Source of the DNA: RGIG9115 sp045128915
GTDB taxonomy: Bacteria > Bacillota > Clostridia > UBA1381
Direction: 5' to 3'
Assembly (NCBI GenBank): GCA_045128915.1
Contig: JBGVIT010000040.1
Location: 34,997-98,996, forward strand
Length of the DNA: 64,000 nucleotides
Made by a program: the position numbers and the translations under genes. Below are positions 15,856 to 24,552 of the stretch, piece by piece. The first letter of the stretch is position 1. Each line of letters starts with the position of its first letter. Under the pieces are notes generated by a model. The model worked only from the letters and a program-made list of their open reading frames with translations, was not told the DNA's origin and ran no database searches.

Positions 15856-17154
15856 TCAAATATTTATGGCATTTTCATCAAGCAAAAACTTTTCTATTCC
15901 TATATAAAGAATTCCATTTTCATCATGCCAGGGTATAATATTATCTTTCACTACAACGATTTTTTTGAAAGAATCTCCTACTCTTTTTAGTGAACGTATT
16001 TCTTGCTCTCGCTTGTCGTCATTTGAGACAGACAAAGCAGACTGAATATAATATCTCTGACTTCCTTTATTTGCAACAAAATCAATTTCAAAATTCGCTC
16101 TCTTACTTTTTTTATCTTCTCCTCGATAGAAATATTCTACAACACCCACATCAACATTAAATTCTCTGTATATAAGTTCGTTGTGAATAATATTCTCCAT
16201 AATGTGATTCTCTTCCATTTGTCTGAATTGCAAACGAGCATTACGAAGACCTACATCACTAAAATAGTACTTATGAGGAGAACTTATATATTTTCTGCCT
16301 TTAACATCATAACGTTCTGCTTTATAAAGCATAAATGCATCTATAAAATAGTCGAGATAGCGACCTACCGTAGCATTATTAATAGTAATTTGTCTTATAC
16401 TTTTAAAAGTGTTTGCAATTTTACTTGCATTAGTCAATGAACCAACTGAAGATGAAACAATATTTAAAATATCATCAAGAATATATTTTTCATGAATAAT
16501 TTTATTTCTATCCATGATATCACTTAGATATATTTTATCGAAAAGGGTTTGTAAATATTGAGCCTTATCCTCATGCCCATTTTTTTTCATAATCAAAGGC
16601 AGACCACCATACGTATAATACTCCTGCCAAGCATCCCGCTTATCACCTTTAAAAGCATGATAGAATTCTGAAAAAGACAACGGATAAACCTTTATTTCGT
16701 CACCACGACCACGAAATTCCGTAAGAATATCAGAAGAAAGCATTTTGGAGTTACTGCCTGTAACATAAACATCCACATTGTCGTACTTCATCAGTCCTAA
16801 AAGAACATCAACGAAACTTATTTTATCTTCTACATCTTTGATATACGGATTTTGTATCGAAACTACTTTTTGTATTTCATCAAGAAACACATAATAATAA
16901 TTATCCTTATCCTTTATACGAGAACGAATAAACTCACCCAACTCCAATGGATTTCGGTATTTAATGTTTTCATCATTATCAAGAGCAAGCTCAATTATGC
17001 AGTCTTCATTTACTCCTGTTGACAGAAGAAATTGCTTATATATATTGAACAACAAATAAGATTTACCACTACGTCTTATACCGGTAATTACCTTGACAAG
17101 TCCATTTTGTTTTTTGCTTATTAGCTTATTAAGATATTTCTTTCTTTCAATCAT
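15856..17154 (-). CDS. AAA ATPase with DUF4143 domain
   Basis: 432 residues. The N-terminal AAA_14 domain has Walker A ITGIRRSGKSYLL and Walker B YYYVFLDEIQ, then VYVTGSNSKML as sensor. The C-terminal half is a DUF4143 domain: SSVGSLTNASKIANTFKSI, TVGRYLDYFIDAFMLYKAER, then EIDFVANKGSQRYYIQSA, which resembles a PD-(D/E)xK-like fold. The family is widespread in anaerobes, of uncertain function, often linked to mobile DNA. I prefer ATG 17154 (MIERKKYLNKLIS), preceded by GGGGTG, over an upstream in-frame ATG at 17220. It lies alone between the zinc-ribbon gene and the RAYT locus. Confidence 0.85.
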   Translation of the reverse strand: MIERKKYLNKLISKKQNGLVKVITGIRRSGKSYLLFNIYKQFLLSTGVNEDCIIELALDNDENIKYRNPLELGEFIRSRIKDKDNYYYVFLDEIQKVVSIQNPYIKDVEDKISFVDVLLGLMKYDNVDVYVTGSNSKMLSSDILTEFRGRGDEIKVYPLSFSEFYHAFKGDKRDAWQEYYTYGGLPLIMKKNGHEDKAQYLQTLFDKIYLSDIMDRNKIIHEKYILDDILNIVSSSVGSLTNASKIANTFKSIRQITINNATVGRYLDYFIDAFMLYKAERYDVKGRKYISSPHKYYFSDVGLRNARLQFRQMEENHIMENIIHNELIYREFNVDVGVVEYFYRGEDKKSKRANFEIDFVANKGSQRYYIQSALSVSNDDKREQEIRSLKRVGDSFKKIVVVKDNIIPWHDENGILYIGIEKFLLDENAINI

Positions 17155-17270
17155 AAAACACCCCATGCGATAATTCTGTGTATTTACACAATTTAATTTA
17201 CTTAATTGTATCATAACCAAAATAATATGTCAATATTCAATATGAATTTTTTACCTATTTATACAATTAG

Positions 17271-17345
17271 GGTGACAAGGGGACGGGTGACAAGGGGTGA
17301 CAAGGGGACGGTTCTCTGGTGACAAGGGGACGGTTCTCTTGTCAC
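17271..17345. repeat. palindromic repeat array on the 3' side of the RAYT gene
   Basis: Four unequal copies of TGACAAGGGGACGGTTCTCT stand in tandem. The last ends in a full palindrome, GTGACAAG (17319-17326) with CTTGTCAC (17338-17345), enclosing GGGACGGTTCT. The RAYT stop codon lies inside this palindrome. Related copies in inverted orientation lie on the other side of the gene. Confidence 0.85.
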
Positions 17346-18088
17346 ATTTTTGCATTTTGAATTATTCCTCGATTAATCCCCGTTAGCCTTGCAAGGTGTC
17401 TTACTGACAATCCACGACTTCTTAAGCTGCGAAGTATTAAATTTCTTTCATCTTTAGATAATTTTTGAATCATACTGAAGCTTTCAATTCCATATTCATT
17501 TATCAAAATCTCTTTAGCTTTTTTATCATTCATTTTATTTGTTTCACTTACTTCTAAACAAATATCATCATTAACAGTATTTAAAAATTCAATAAAACTG
17601 TCTATACCTCCTAACATTTCCAACGCATATTTCGTTTCAATTATACTTGTATTATCTATGTAATCTTTATAACTACTCCATTCATATTTATCAATAGATG
17701 ATATACCAGCTTTTTTAGGATTTTGATGTATATATCTTAACACTGTCAGATAATATTCATCATCTTCTACTGCTTCGCTCTTATATCTGTCTTGAAAAAG
17801 ATGTCCGGCTCTATCATATTTTGTGTTGTAATAATATGCATAACTTCCAGCAATTTTTTTCATTATTAAATCTAATTGTTCTTGTCTGTCTTTTAACAAT
17901 ATGTGAACATGATTCCCCATAAGGCAGTACGCATTGATTTCGAATTTTAATTCTTGTTTATAACGTAACATTGTTTCTATAAATCGTTTATTATCTTCAT
18001 CATCTTCAAATATATTCTGACGCCCTATTCCTCTCAATAATACATGATAATAACCACTATTACTTTTTTCTCTTGCATCTCTTGGCAT
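17342..18088 (-). mobile_element. REP-associated tyrosine transposase (RAYT, Y1/IS200-like)
   Basis: 248 residues. The Y1 transposase domain shows YYHVLLRGIGRQNIF at the N-terminus, the HUH motif in AYCLMGNHVHILLK and the catalytic-tyrosine helix AGSYAYYYNTKYDRAGHLFQ followed by DRYKS. The C-terminus has a short HTH, LSVRHLARLTGINRG. The enzyme nicks and joins single-stranded palindromic DNA. I start at ATG 18088 (AAGGAG 8 bases ahead) instead of GTG 18097, which touches the ribosome site. The palindromic repeats on both sides share its orientation logic, so this is a self-contained REP/RAYT locus. RAYTs are usually considered domesticated and do not carry the flanking ends of a normal insertion sequence. 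Confidence 0.88.
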
Positions 18089-18112
18089 ACTTTTCACTCC
18101 TTTTGGAATATT

Positions 18113-18246
18113 ATATCATAACCCAAAAAAGTTGTCAAGAGAACCGTCCCCTTGACATATATCATAACCCAAAAAAGTTGTCAAGAGAACCGTCCCCTTG
18201 ACATACGTCCCCTTGACATACGTCCCCTTGACATACCCTTGACATA
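18113..18246. repeat. tandem repeat array on the 5' side of the RAYT gene
   Basis: A 46-base unit beginning ATATCATAACCC (18113 and again 18159) is duplicated in tandem. Each unit contains the palindrome GTCAAG-AGAACCGTCCC-CTTGAC. It is followed by two or three copies of a 15-base unit, ACGTCCCCTTGACAT, and one truncated CCCTTGACAT. The core is the reverse complement of the repeat at 17271-17345 with TGACAAG changed to TCAAG. Confidence 0.85.
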
Positions 18247-18257
18247 GAGCCACATAG

Positions 18258-18292
18258 AAAAAGAACCGACTCTTACGAGTCGGTCCCTTTTT
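18258..18292 (-). terminator. terminator of the S-layer gene
   Basis: ACCGACTC (18265-18272) pairs with GAGTCGGT (18277-18284). Read on the minus strand the stem is followed by TTCTTTTTC, a good intrinsic terminator 25 bases after the SLH stop. Confidence 0.75.
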
Positions 18293-18316
18293 ATTTTAAG
18301 GTTCTATGAACACTTA

Positions 18317-21300
18317 TTATACTCTGGGGATAAGAACAACGATATCAGTGATTTCGTCTTCTACTACCTTGAAGTATGCATAGTAAGCAGCGTCTGCATT
18401 TTCGAATGAATATACAGATGTTACAACGTTTGAGCTATCATATACATCGATATCCTTAACAGTCGGTGTAACTGTGATGCTACCTGTTGAACCAACAGTA
18501 ATTCTTGAAGAAAGTGCACTGTCTGATTCGTTAAGGTCAACAACGTAAACCTTTACATCGTCTGCGAGATCGAAATCAACAGCTGATGATGTCAAAGCAT
18601 ACTTAGAAATATCATTATCTGTTGTCTGCTCAGCAGTAGGTGTAGGTGAATCGTTTGTTGTATCGTTCATAACTGTGAAGTATGTTGAAGGAGATACTGT
18701 TACACTTGGAACAAATGTTACTTCTCCACCGTTTCTTGCAACGATTGCACCGAAACCAACTCTTGCGTAGCCATTTGTTGTTACGCCATCAGCTGTTTCG
18801 TCCCAAGGAGATCTACGGAAGAAGCTATCTGCATTACCTGCGTTAGCGCCTGTGTAGTTACCAGCATTTGTCCAATCAGCAATCTGGATGTTCTTCTTAG
18901 CACCAGCATTAAGAGCTGAGAAGAGTGCGTTACCTTCAGCATATGAAAGTACGTAGTCAGAAATGTTAGTATTTGATGCTGAGAAAGCATTTGTCAATAC
19001 GATGTCATTAGCAGAATCGATTGTACCGTCTGAGTTGAAGCCGAGAGCCATGATTGTACCTCTCTTGTAGCCAGGATCTGTAACCTGATCTTCATCGTAG
19101 AAGTATGTTACAAGCTCACCGTTGCTGTCAGCATCGAGAACTGTCAATGTGTATCTAACTGAACCGTCTTCATATGTAGCTGAACCAACTGAATCAACAA
19201 CTGCAAAACGTGTGTTAAGACCGATAGAAGCGTTACCTACGAGAACGAGTACGAACTTGTAGTAACCATCAGCAGCCTTATCAGCAGCAAGGATTGTGTA
19301 CTGTTCGCCATCAACGAATGTGTCGAGTGAACCAGAAAGGAGATCAGATGCTGAATAGTTAGCTGTGTTATTGATGTTAGTTGTACCAACAGCTGTAGCA
19401 TCAATGATAGCTGTAGCATCGCTCAATCTGAATGAACCAACTTTGTTTGACTTAGCTGTAAATTCACCTGTGTGTGATGTACCGCCGATGAATTCAACGT
19501 TGTTGAGTTCACCCTTGCTGTTAACCTTGTATGTGATTACACGGCTTGCAACACCTGCAAGTGCTGTTGCAGTCTGGCTGTTGATCTGGTTGTTAGCTGA
19601 AAGTGCTGAACCACCTGTCAAGCCATATACCAAGTTATAGAGGTGGAATGCTTCTGTATCAGCATCAGCAAGTCCGCCACCGATAGGATTGTTCTTAATG
19701 ATACCCTTTGACTTAATTTCAACTGATTCTCTTGTACCGTCAGCCTTAATAAGTCTTGCAACGTATGCATCGTTATTTGTGCTGTATGATACTCTGTCGA
19801 TTACAGCGTAGTTCTTAGCTGTTGCGAGTTCTTCGTAATCGATAACTCTGCCTGCAGCGTCTGTGTAAAGAACATATTCATAACCAACTTCGAGAGCGTT
19901 AAGTGTAGGAATAAGCTTGTATTCTTCACCGTTAACTGTGTAAGCTGTTACACCGTCATCATCTCTTGAACCTGTTACAGCGCCTTCAACAACTGTATCG
20001 CAAAGTTCAATCTTAACGATGTCAGCAAGACCTGCTCTTGCTGAAAGGTCATATGTGATAAGAGCGATATCGCCAGCAGCGATGTCTTCGAATGAAACAA
20101 CTTCACCATTCTTAATGAATGTGTAAACTTTATCTTCATCTGTTGTGTCGATGATGATGTTAGCGCCAACAGCAGCTGTTGTTACGCCACCTGATGTTTC
20201 AGCAGCTTCAAAATCATCGAAGTAGATTCTCTGTGAATCACCAGCAACGTTTGTTTCGCTGATGATAGCCCACTTAGGCATTGTGATCATGATTACATCA
20301 TAAACACCGTCTTTGCTTGTTGAAGCAGCAGCGGGTGAATCGATAAGTGTAACTGTACCGATCTTGTTCTTTGTGATGTAAGCTGTCATCATGTCTGTTG
20401 TGATATCCTTAAGAGCATCAGCCTTACCGTCAGCGATTTCAATACCGTTAACGAAAAGCTTTGTTGTGTTAAGGTTGATTTCATAACCATCTGTTCTTGA
20501 TGATGTAGCGCTCTTCTTGAATTCGAGCTCGTTGTTTGTTGAATCCCATGTTACATAGTCATCAGCAAGAAGTTCAACGATTTCGTTCTTTCCGTAAGGA
20601 ACGAGTGAAAGAAGTGTGTAATCTTCGTTTTCGTCAACCTTTACGAGTGCTTCAGCATATGTGAAGAGAGCAGCTTCAGCGTCAACGTCGCCTTCGTAAG
20701 CTTCGATTGTGAATGAATCTGAGTAGCCAGCTACGCTCTGAGCGTACTTCTTAGCGTCGAGTCTGTATGTAGCTTCAAAGTTATCTGACTGTTCAACGTC
20801 GAAGTCAACCATGCCAACCTTAGAAGCGCCTGTAGCAAATGTGCCTGATACACGGCCCTTTACTTTGTAAACGTCATGGTTCTCTGTGAGGAGAGTCTTG
20901 TACTCGCCCTTTGTGTTTGAACCGTCCATAGCTTCTGTCTTAGCAACAGGTTCGCCTGTGATATAGTTTGTTTCCCAACCTGTAACGAGTACAAGAGGAG
21001 TATCGATTGCATTGCTGATAAGCTGTGCAACCTGTGCTCTTGTAACAGGTGTTTCAGCGCTTACGCCTGAAACGCCAGCTGTGATACCTGTTGAGTTACC
21101 GATCTGGAGGTAACCGTTGGGGTATCCGCCGTTGTACTCAGCAGCTGTTGTGTAGCCAAGAGCTGCAACGAGCATCTTAACGATCTGAGCGTATGTTACG
21201 TTAGCATCGGGAGCGAATGTTCCATCGCCCATACCGTTGATGAATGACTGAGCAACACCAACAGCGATGTAGCCTGAAGCCCAGTGACCAGCAGCGTCAA

Positions 21301-21592
21301 CATCTGTGAAGCCTGATCCGCCAAGGCTGCTTTCTGCAGCAGCGCTGAAGCTGGGGCCCATAGCAGCAACAACCATCTTTGTTACTTCTGCTCTTGTGAT
21401 TTCGTTGTCGGGCTTGAAAGTACCATCTTCGTAACCGTTAACGATTTCGAGAGCAACGAGTTCGTCAATTGCATTCTTGTATGTAGATGTTGCTTCAACG
21501 TCTGAGAAATCAGCAGCGAAAGCTGTGAAGCAGCTAAGTGACATAGCAAGAGCAGCAACTGATGAAATTACCTTTTTGAGATTAATGTTCAT
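18317..21592 (-). CDS. large S-layer homology (SLH) domain protein
   Basis: 1091 residues. Signal peptide residues 1-27 (cut near TAFAA). Three SLH domains follow at ~28-75 (DFSDVEATSTYKNAIDELVA), ~93-140 (GFTDVDAAGHWASGYIAVGV) and ~150-197, each with the NGYEDGTFKPDNEITRAE-type motif. SLH triplets bind pyruvylated secondary wall polymer. The remaining ~890 residues are beta-rich, low in Cys, rich in Ala, Thr, Val and Asp, and have no enzyme motif; they would form the exposed lattice. AAGGAGGAATT precedes ATG 21592. Two strong promoters and a private terminator suggest very high expression, so this is a candidate for the main S-layer subunit. An adhesin role is the alternative. Confidence 0.88.
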   Translation of the reverse strand: MNINLKKVISSVAALAMSLSCFTAFAADFSDVEATSTYKNAIDELVALEIVNGYEDGTFKPDNEITRAEVTKMVVAAMGPSFSAAAESSLGGSGFTDVDAAGHWASGYIAVGVAQSFINGMGDGTFAPDANVTYAQIVKMLVAALGYTTAAEYNGGYPNGYLQIGNSTGITAGVSGVSAETPVTRAQVAQLISNAIDTPLVLVTGWETNYITGEPVAKTEAMDGSNTKGEYKTLLTENHDVYKVKGRVSGTFATGASKVGMVDFDVEQSDNFEATYRLDAKKYAQSVAGYSDSFTIEAYEGDVDAEAALFTYAEALVKVDENEDYTLLSLVPYGKNEIVELLADDYVTWDSTNNELEFKKSATSSRTDGYEINLNTTKLFVNGIEIADGKADALKDITTDMMTAYITKNKIGTVTLIDSPAAASTSKDGVYDVIMITMPKWAIISETNVAGDSQRIYFDDFEAAETSGGVTTAAVGANIIIDTTDEDKVYTFIKNGEVVSFEDIAAGDIALITYDLSARAGLADIVKIELCDTVVEGAVTGSRDDDGVTAYTVNGEEYKLIPTLNALEVGYEYVLYTDAAGRVIDYEELATAKNYAVIDRVSYSTNNDAYVARLIKADGTRESVEIKSKGIIKNNPIGGGLADADTEAFHLYNLVYGLTGGSALSANNQINSQTATALAGVASRVITYKVNSKGELNNVEFIGGTSHTGEFTAKSNKVGSFRLSDATAIIDATAVGTTNINNTANYSASDLLSGSLDTFVDGEQYTILAADKAADGYYKFVLVLVGNASIGLNTRFAVVDSVGSATYEDGSVRYTLTVLDADSNGELVTYFYDEDQVTDPGYKRGTIMALGFNSDGTIDSANDIVLTNAFSASNTNISDYVLSYAEGNALFSALNAGAKKNIQIADWTNAGNYTGANAGNADSFFRRSPWDETADGVTTNGYARVGFGAIVARNGGEVTFVPSVTVSPSTYFTVMNDTTNDSPTPTAEQTTDNDISKYALTSSAVDFDLADDVKVYVVDLNESDSALSSRITVGSTGSITVTPTVKDIDVYDSSNVVTSVYSFENADAAYYAYFKVVEDEITDIVVLIPRV

Positions 21593-21681
21593 AGTCTCAA
21601 TTCCTCCTTAAAAATTCTTGAAAGAGATTTTCTAAAATCCGGCAGGGCCTCTTTCTTCACCCTATCCGGATACTCGCATTG

Positions 21682-21711
21682 ATTATACCATACGCATATA
21701 GCATAAGTCAA
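21682..21711 (-). promoter_or_regulatory. proximal promoter of the S-layer gene
   Basis: TTGACT (21711-21706), an 18-base spacer and TATAAT (21687-21682), with TGG before the -10 as an extended element. Start near 21675, giving a leader of about 80 bases. Confidence 0.7.
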
Positions 21712-21838
21712 ATGCTTTTTACAGTTGTAAAAAAACTGTAAGATTGCCGCAAACTTCCTTTACCTGCACAAAGGACTGCGGCTGTTAACGTACAGATTTC
21801 TGTAACGCTTCTACCCAATTACAAGAAACTGCATACCC

Positions 21839-21868
21839 ATTTTACTATATAAGGAAAGTAATTGTCAA
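21839..21868 (-). promoter_or_regulatory. distal promoter of the S-layer gene
   Basis: TTGACA (21868-21863), an 18-base spacer and TAAAAT (21844-21839). Use of it would give a leader of about 240 bases. A 13-base palindrome TGCCATTATGGCA sits just upstream at 21878-21890 and could be an operator. Confidence 0.5.
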
Positions 21869-22053
21869 CCGAACTTATGCCATTATGGCAAAATACCATA
21901 AACACCCAAAGGTTCAAAGCCGATTATTCGTCAACATTCCTTACAGTATGGGAATGTAGGCAGTTGATTTACAACTATCACTTTGTTAGACGATTAAATT
22001 CTGAAAAAGTTCCACTTTTTTAAAAATTTTTTCATAATTTATTTTTAGCCTGG

Positions 22054-22080
22054 AAACCGCATAGGTATGCGGTTTTTAAG
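22054..22080. other. orphan hairpin in the 706-base S-layer/PfkB intergenic region
   Basis: The gap 21593-22298 holds divergent promoters but no ORF I can support. In its middle AAACCGCATA (22054-22063) pairs with TATGCGGTTT (22066-22075) around a 2-base turn, followed by two more T on the plus strand. It looks like a terminator or RNA 3' end without an assigned gene. The surrounding ~200 bases are AT-rich and show no coding frame. Confidence 0.4.
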
Positions 22081-22182
22081 CCACACAACATATAAAAGGG
22101 TAAATATTGGCGAAAAATGTAATAATTTTGTAACATTAAATTTTGCGTTTTTCGGGAACTTTTTTTAATTTCCTTTTTGGTA

Positions 22183-22211
22183 TTGCAAAATGGCAGATTT
22201 TGATATATAAT
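22183..22211 (+). promoter_or_regulatory. promoter of the PfkB kinase gene
   Basis: TTGCAA (22183-22188), 17 bases, TATAAT (22206-22211). The leader contains a 7-base hairpin, TTCGTCG-AAAC-CGACGAA (22230-22247), which may be an operator or mRNA structure. Confidence 0.6.
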
Positions 22212-22298
22212 AGGTTTGTAAATTCTCGGTTCGTCGAAACCGACGAATTCTACTTCTAAAATATTGCTATATTTATATAGGAAGGAAGTTTTTACAGC

Positions 22299-23213
22299 AT
22301 GAGCATTTTTATATTTGGCGAGGTATTATGGGACGTTTATCCCGAAAAGAAAACTCTTGGAGGCGCGCCCTTTAATTTTGCAGCACATCTTAAGCGTCTC
22401 GGTAACGATGTAGGATTTATAACGGCAATGGGAAAAGACGCTCTCGGAGATGAAACAGCTGAGATTATCGCAAGCTACGGAGTTGATAATACCTTTATAA
22501 ACAGAATATCACAGCCTACGGGCGTTTGCAACGTTAGCATTTCTGATGACGGAATTCCTACCTATGATTTGTGTCCCGGTATGGCATATGACAATATCGA
22601 GCTTAGCGACGAGCAGAAGAAGCTTATAGAAGCTAACGAGTCAAGAACTCTTTATTTTGGAACTCTTGCTCAAAGAGAAGCTGTTTCAAGAAGTACACTT
22701 AAGGCTCTTACCGAAAACTATAAGTGGAACGATATTTTCTTTGATATTAATATAAGACAACATTACTATTCAAAGGAGATTGCAGAGCATGGTCTAACGG
22801 CTTGTACAGTTCTCAAAATCAGCCGCGAGGAGCTGCCCGTACTCTCGGAGCTTGGAATTTGCCTTTTGAGCCAAAAGGATTTTGCAGACGAGGCAGCATA
22901 TTATACTGCTGTTTGCAAGCACTTATCAGATGCATATAATATAGAAACAATTCTACTGACTCTTGACAAAGACGGAGCCATGAGCTATAAAAAAAGCACC
23001 GATACGGCGATGTTCTCCCAGAAGCCTGAGGGAAAGGTTGTTTCAACCGTCGGTGCAGGCGACAGCTTCTTCGCCGCCTACATAAATGCATACCTTAAAA
23101 ACAAAGCTCCCGAAGAATGCTTAAAACAAGCAGTAATCCTCAGCAGCTTTGTAGTTCAGAATCTGGAATCAATTCCGGAATATACTGACGATATTCAAAA
23201 TAAACTTTCTTAA
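22299..23213 (+). CDS. PfkB-family sugar kinase, probably fructokinase
   Basis: 304 residues. Ribokinase-fold signatures: N-terminal GEVLWDVYPEKKTLGGAPFN with the substrate-contacting LGGAPFNFAAHLKRLG, and C-terminal VSTVGAGDSFFAAYI with the catalytic Asp and anion hole. The N-terminus (GEVLWD and GGAPFN) is closest to bacterial fructokinases. It would phosphorylate a hexose such as fructose with ATP in the cytosol. AGGAAGG lies before ATG 22299. It is monocistronic, between its own promoter and a bidirectional terminator, so there is no operon partner to fix the substrate. Confidence 0.85.
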   Translation: MSIFIFGEVLWDVYPEKKTLGGAPFNFAAHLKRLGNDVGFITAMGKDALGDETAEIIASYGVDNTFINRISQPTGVCNVSISDDGIPTYDLCPGMAYDNIELSDEQKKLIEANESRTLYFGTLAQREAVSRSTLKALTENYKWNDIFFDINIRQHYYSKEIAEHGLTACTVLKISREELPVLSELGICLLSQKDFADEAAYYTAVCKHLSDAYNIETILLTLDKDGAMSYKKSTDTAMFSQKPEGKVVSTVGAGDSFFAAYINAYLKNKAPEECLKQAVILSSFVVQNLESIPEYTDDIQNKLS

Positions 23214-23216
23214 ATA

Positions 23217-23248
23217 AAAAAATCTGTTGCGGACGCAACAGATTTTTT
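23217..23248. terminator. bidirectional terminator between pfkB-like gene and rubrerythrin
   Basis: AAAAAATCTGTTGC pairs with GCAACAGATTTTTT around GGAC. A-run and T-run on both sides serve both convergent genes. Confidence 0.85.
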
Positions 23249-23253
23249 ACTTA

Positions 23254-23913
23254 TTAATAATTCTTTGCATTAATTTCGAAATAAGCTTTGGGATGGTTAC
23301 ATACGGGGCAAACCTCCGGTGCGGCTGTGCCTACCATAATGTGTCCGCAGTTTCGGCATTCCCATACCTTAACTTCGCTCTTTTCAAATACCTGCTTTGT
23401 TTCTACATTATGAAGAAGTGCGCGGTATCTTTCCTCATGCTCTTTTTCGATTGCGGCTACCATGCGGAATTTCTGTGCAAGCTCTGTAAAGCCTTCTTTT
23501 TCCGCTGTTACTGCAAAGCCTTCGTACATGTCAGTCCATTCATAATGCTCTCCTGCAGCGGCTGCGGCAAGGTTTTCTGCTGTATCGCCTATGCCGCCAA
23601 GCTCCTTGAACCACAATTTTGCGTGTTCTTTTTCGTTGTCGGCTGTTTTCTGGAAAAGCGCAGATATTTGCTCAAAGCCTTCTTTCTTAGCCTTTGATGC
23701 GAAATATGTGTATTTGTTTCTTGCTTCTGATTCTCCTGAAAATGCTGCCTGAAGATTTTTTTCTGTTTGTGTTCCTGCGTATTTTGTTGTCACGGGTACC
23801 TCTCCTATCTTTTCAATTTTTTCTTCTGTTACTTTGCACTTGGGGCATACGGGTGAAACTCCTGCTGCCTCTGAAAATATTTCGCCGCATACTTTACATT
23901 TATACTGCTGCAT
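23254..23913 (-). CDS. rubrerythrin with rubredoxin domains at both ends
   Basis: 219 residues from ATG 23913 (AGGAGA upstream); an in-frame ATG at 23949 lacks a ribosome site. Residues 4-28 are a rubredoxin-like knuckle (C6, C9, C23, C26). Residues ~45-180 are the ferritin-like diiron helices with GESEARNKYTYF, NEKEHAKLWF, DMYEGFAVTAEKEGF and AIEKEHEERY. The C-terminus has a second rubredoxin, WECRNCGHIMVGTAAPEVCP. The enzyme reduces hydrogen peroxide in anaerobes using NADH-derived electrons. It is the last gene of a three-gene redox operon behind thioredoxin and an FTR-like protein. Two rubredoxin centres instead of one is a known variant. Confidence 0.93.
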   Translation of the reverse strand: MQQYKCKVCGEIFSEAAGVSPVCPKCKVTEEKIEKIGEVPVTTKYAGTQTEKNLQAAFSGESEARNKYTYFASKAKKEGFEQISALFQKTADNEKEHAKLWFKELGGIGDTAENLAAAAAGEHYEWTDMYEGFAVTAEKEGFTELAQKFRMVAAIEKEHEERYRALLHNVETKQVFEKSEVKVWECRNCGHIMVGTAAPEVCPVCNHPKAYFEINAKNY

Positions 23914-23966
23914 AAAAAATATCTCCTTTCTATTTATAAAACAAACCAAAGTCTGTTTTTTACAAA

Positions 23967-24278
23967 TTATAAGCCAAAGGCTTCAATTAGCTGGTCTTTT
24001 GTGCGATAACCGATTTCTTTCTTTGTCACCTTGCCATCCTCAAACAAAAGCAGAGTGGGTATGCTTACTATGCCAAACTCTATGGCAAGCTCGCCCTCAT
24101 CGTCAATATTGACTTTTCCTACTTTTATATTGGAATACTCGTTTGCTATTTCCTCAACAATGGGAGCAAGCATTTTACAAGGTCCGCACCAGGTTGCCCA
24201 GAAGTCAACCAATACGGGTTTATCTGAATTTAATACTTCCTGCTCAAAATTGCTTTTTGTAAGAATTATTTCTGACAT
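23967..24278 (-). CDS. trxA: thioredoxin
   Basis: 103 residues, the standard length. The active site is WCGPC at residues 30-34 in VLVDFWATWCGPCKMLAPIV; the cis-Pro loop is VSIPTLLLFEDG. It is a cytosolic dithiol-disulfide reductant. AAGGAAGGA precedes ATG 24278. It lies between an FTR-catalytic-like protein and rubrerythrin, 15 and 53 bases from them. That suggests it receives electrons from the FTR-like protein, or supplies peroxide defence together with rubrerythrin. No thioredoxin reductase gene is adjacent. Confidence 0.95.
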   Translation of the reverse strand: MSEIILTKSNFEQEVLNSDKPVLVDFWATWCGPCKMLAPIVEEIANEYSNIKVGKVNIDDEGELAIEFGIVSIPTLLLFEDGKVTKKEIGYRTKDQLIEAFGL

Positions 24279-24293
24279 AATATCCTTCCTTTC

Positions 24294-24491
24294 TCATTTA
24301 GTTTTATAATATAGCATACAATGACAAAAACCTTCAAATTCCGGATCATCAATCTGCTCTCTGAACTCCTTACACACGCATTTATTTTCCTCTGTGCGCT
24401 CCGTTCTGCAAGGGCAGTAGCCACCGGTTTTTTTAAGGCCTTCTTTTATTGATTTTACCATTTCTTTATCAGGATTTAATGTAACAGCCAT
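24294..24491 (-). CDS. ferredoxin-thioredoxin reductase catalytic-chain-like protein
   Basis: 65 residues with C26-P-C28, C38-V-C40 and C56-H-C58, the CPC / CxC / CHC pattern of the FTR catalytic chain that holds a 4Fe-4S cluster beside a redox disulfide. FTR passes electrons from ferredoxin to thioredoxin. At 65 residues it is shorter than the plant chain, but matches the compact free-standing forms in anaerobes. AGGAGG lies 7 bases ahead of ATG 24491. It leads the operon with thioredoxin directly downstream, which supports a ferredoxin-driven route to that thioredoxin. Confidence 0.85.
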   Translation of the reverse strand: MAVTLNPDKEMVKSIKEGLKKTGGYCPCRTERTEENKCVCKEFREQIDDPEFEGFCHCMLYYKTK

Positions 24492-24522
24492 AATAAAAAC
24501 CTCCTACAATATATTTTACCAT

Positions 24523-24528
24523 AATTTT
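24523..24528 (-). promoter_or_regulatory. probable -10 of the redox operon
   Basis: TAAAAT preceded by TGG (extended -10) on the minus strand, between the upstream terminator (24553-24588) and the FTR-like gene. The -35 at 17 bases, TGTTAT, is poor, so only the -10 is marked. Confidence 0.35.
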
Positions 24529-24552
24529 AGAATTTATAACAGTTTTTTTCAA

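Noticed and set aside
17342..18088. Complete IS200/IS605 element
   Set aside because: No TnpB and no defined left/right end hairpins outside the gene; the repeat arrays and HTH tail fit a RAYT/REP locus better.
18113..18246. Possible CRISPR array
   Set aside because: The repeats are direct head-to-tail units without unique spacers of even length, and no cas genes are near; they match the RAYT palindrome.
23227..23697. 156-codon plus-strand ORF opposite rubrerythrin
   Set aside because: Antisense to a firm rubrerythrin frame and starting inside the terminator; cysteine- and phenylalanine-rich as expected from a shadow frame.
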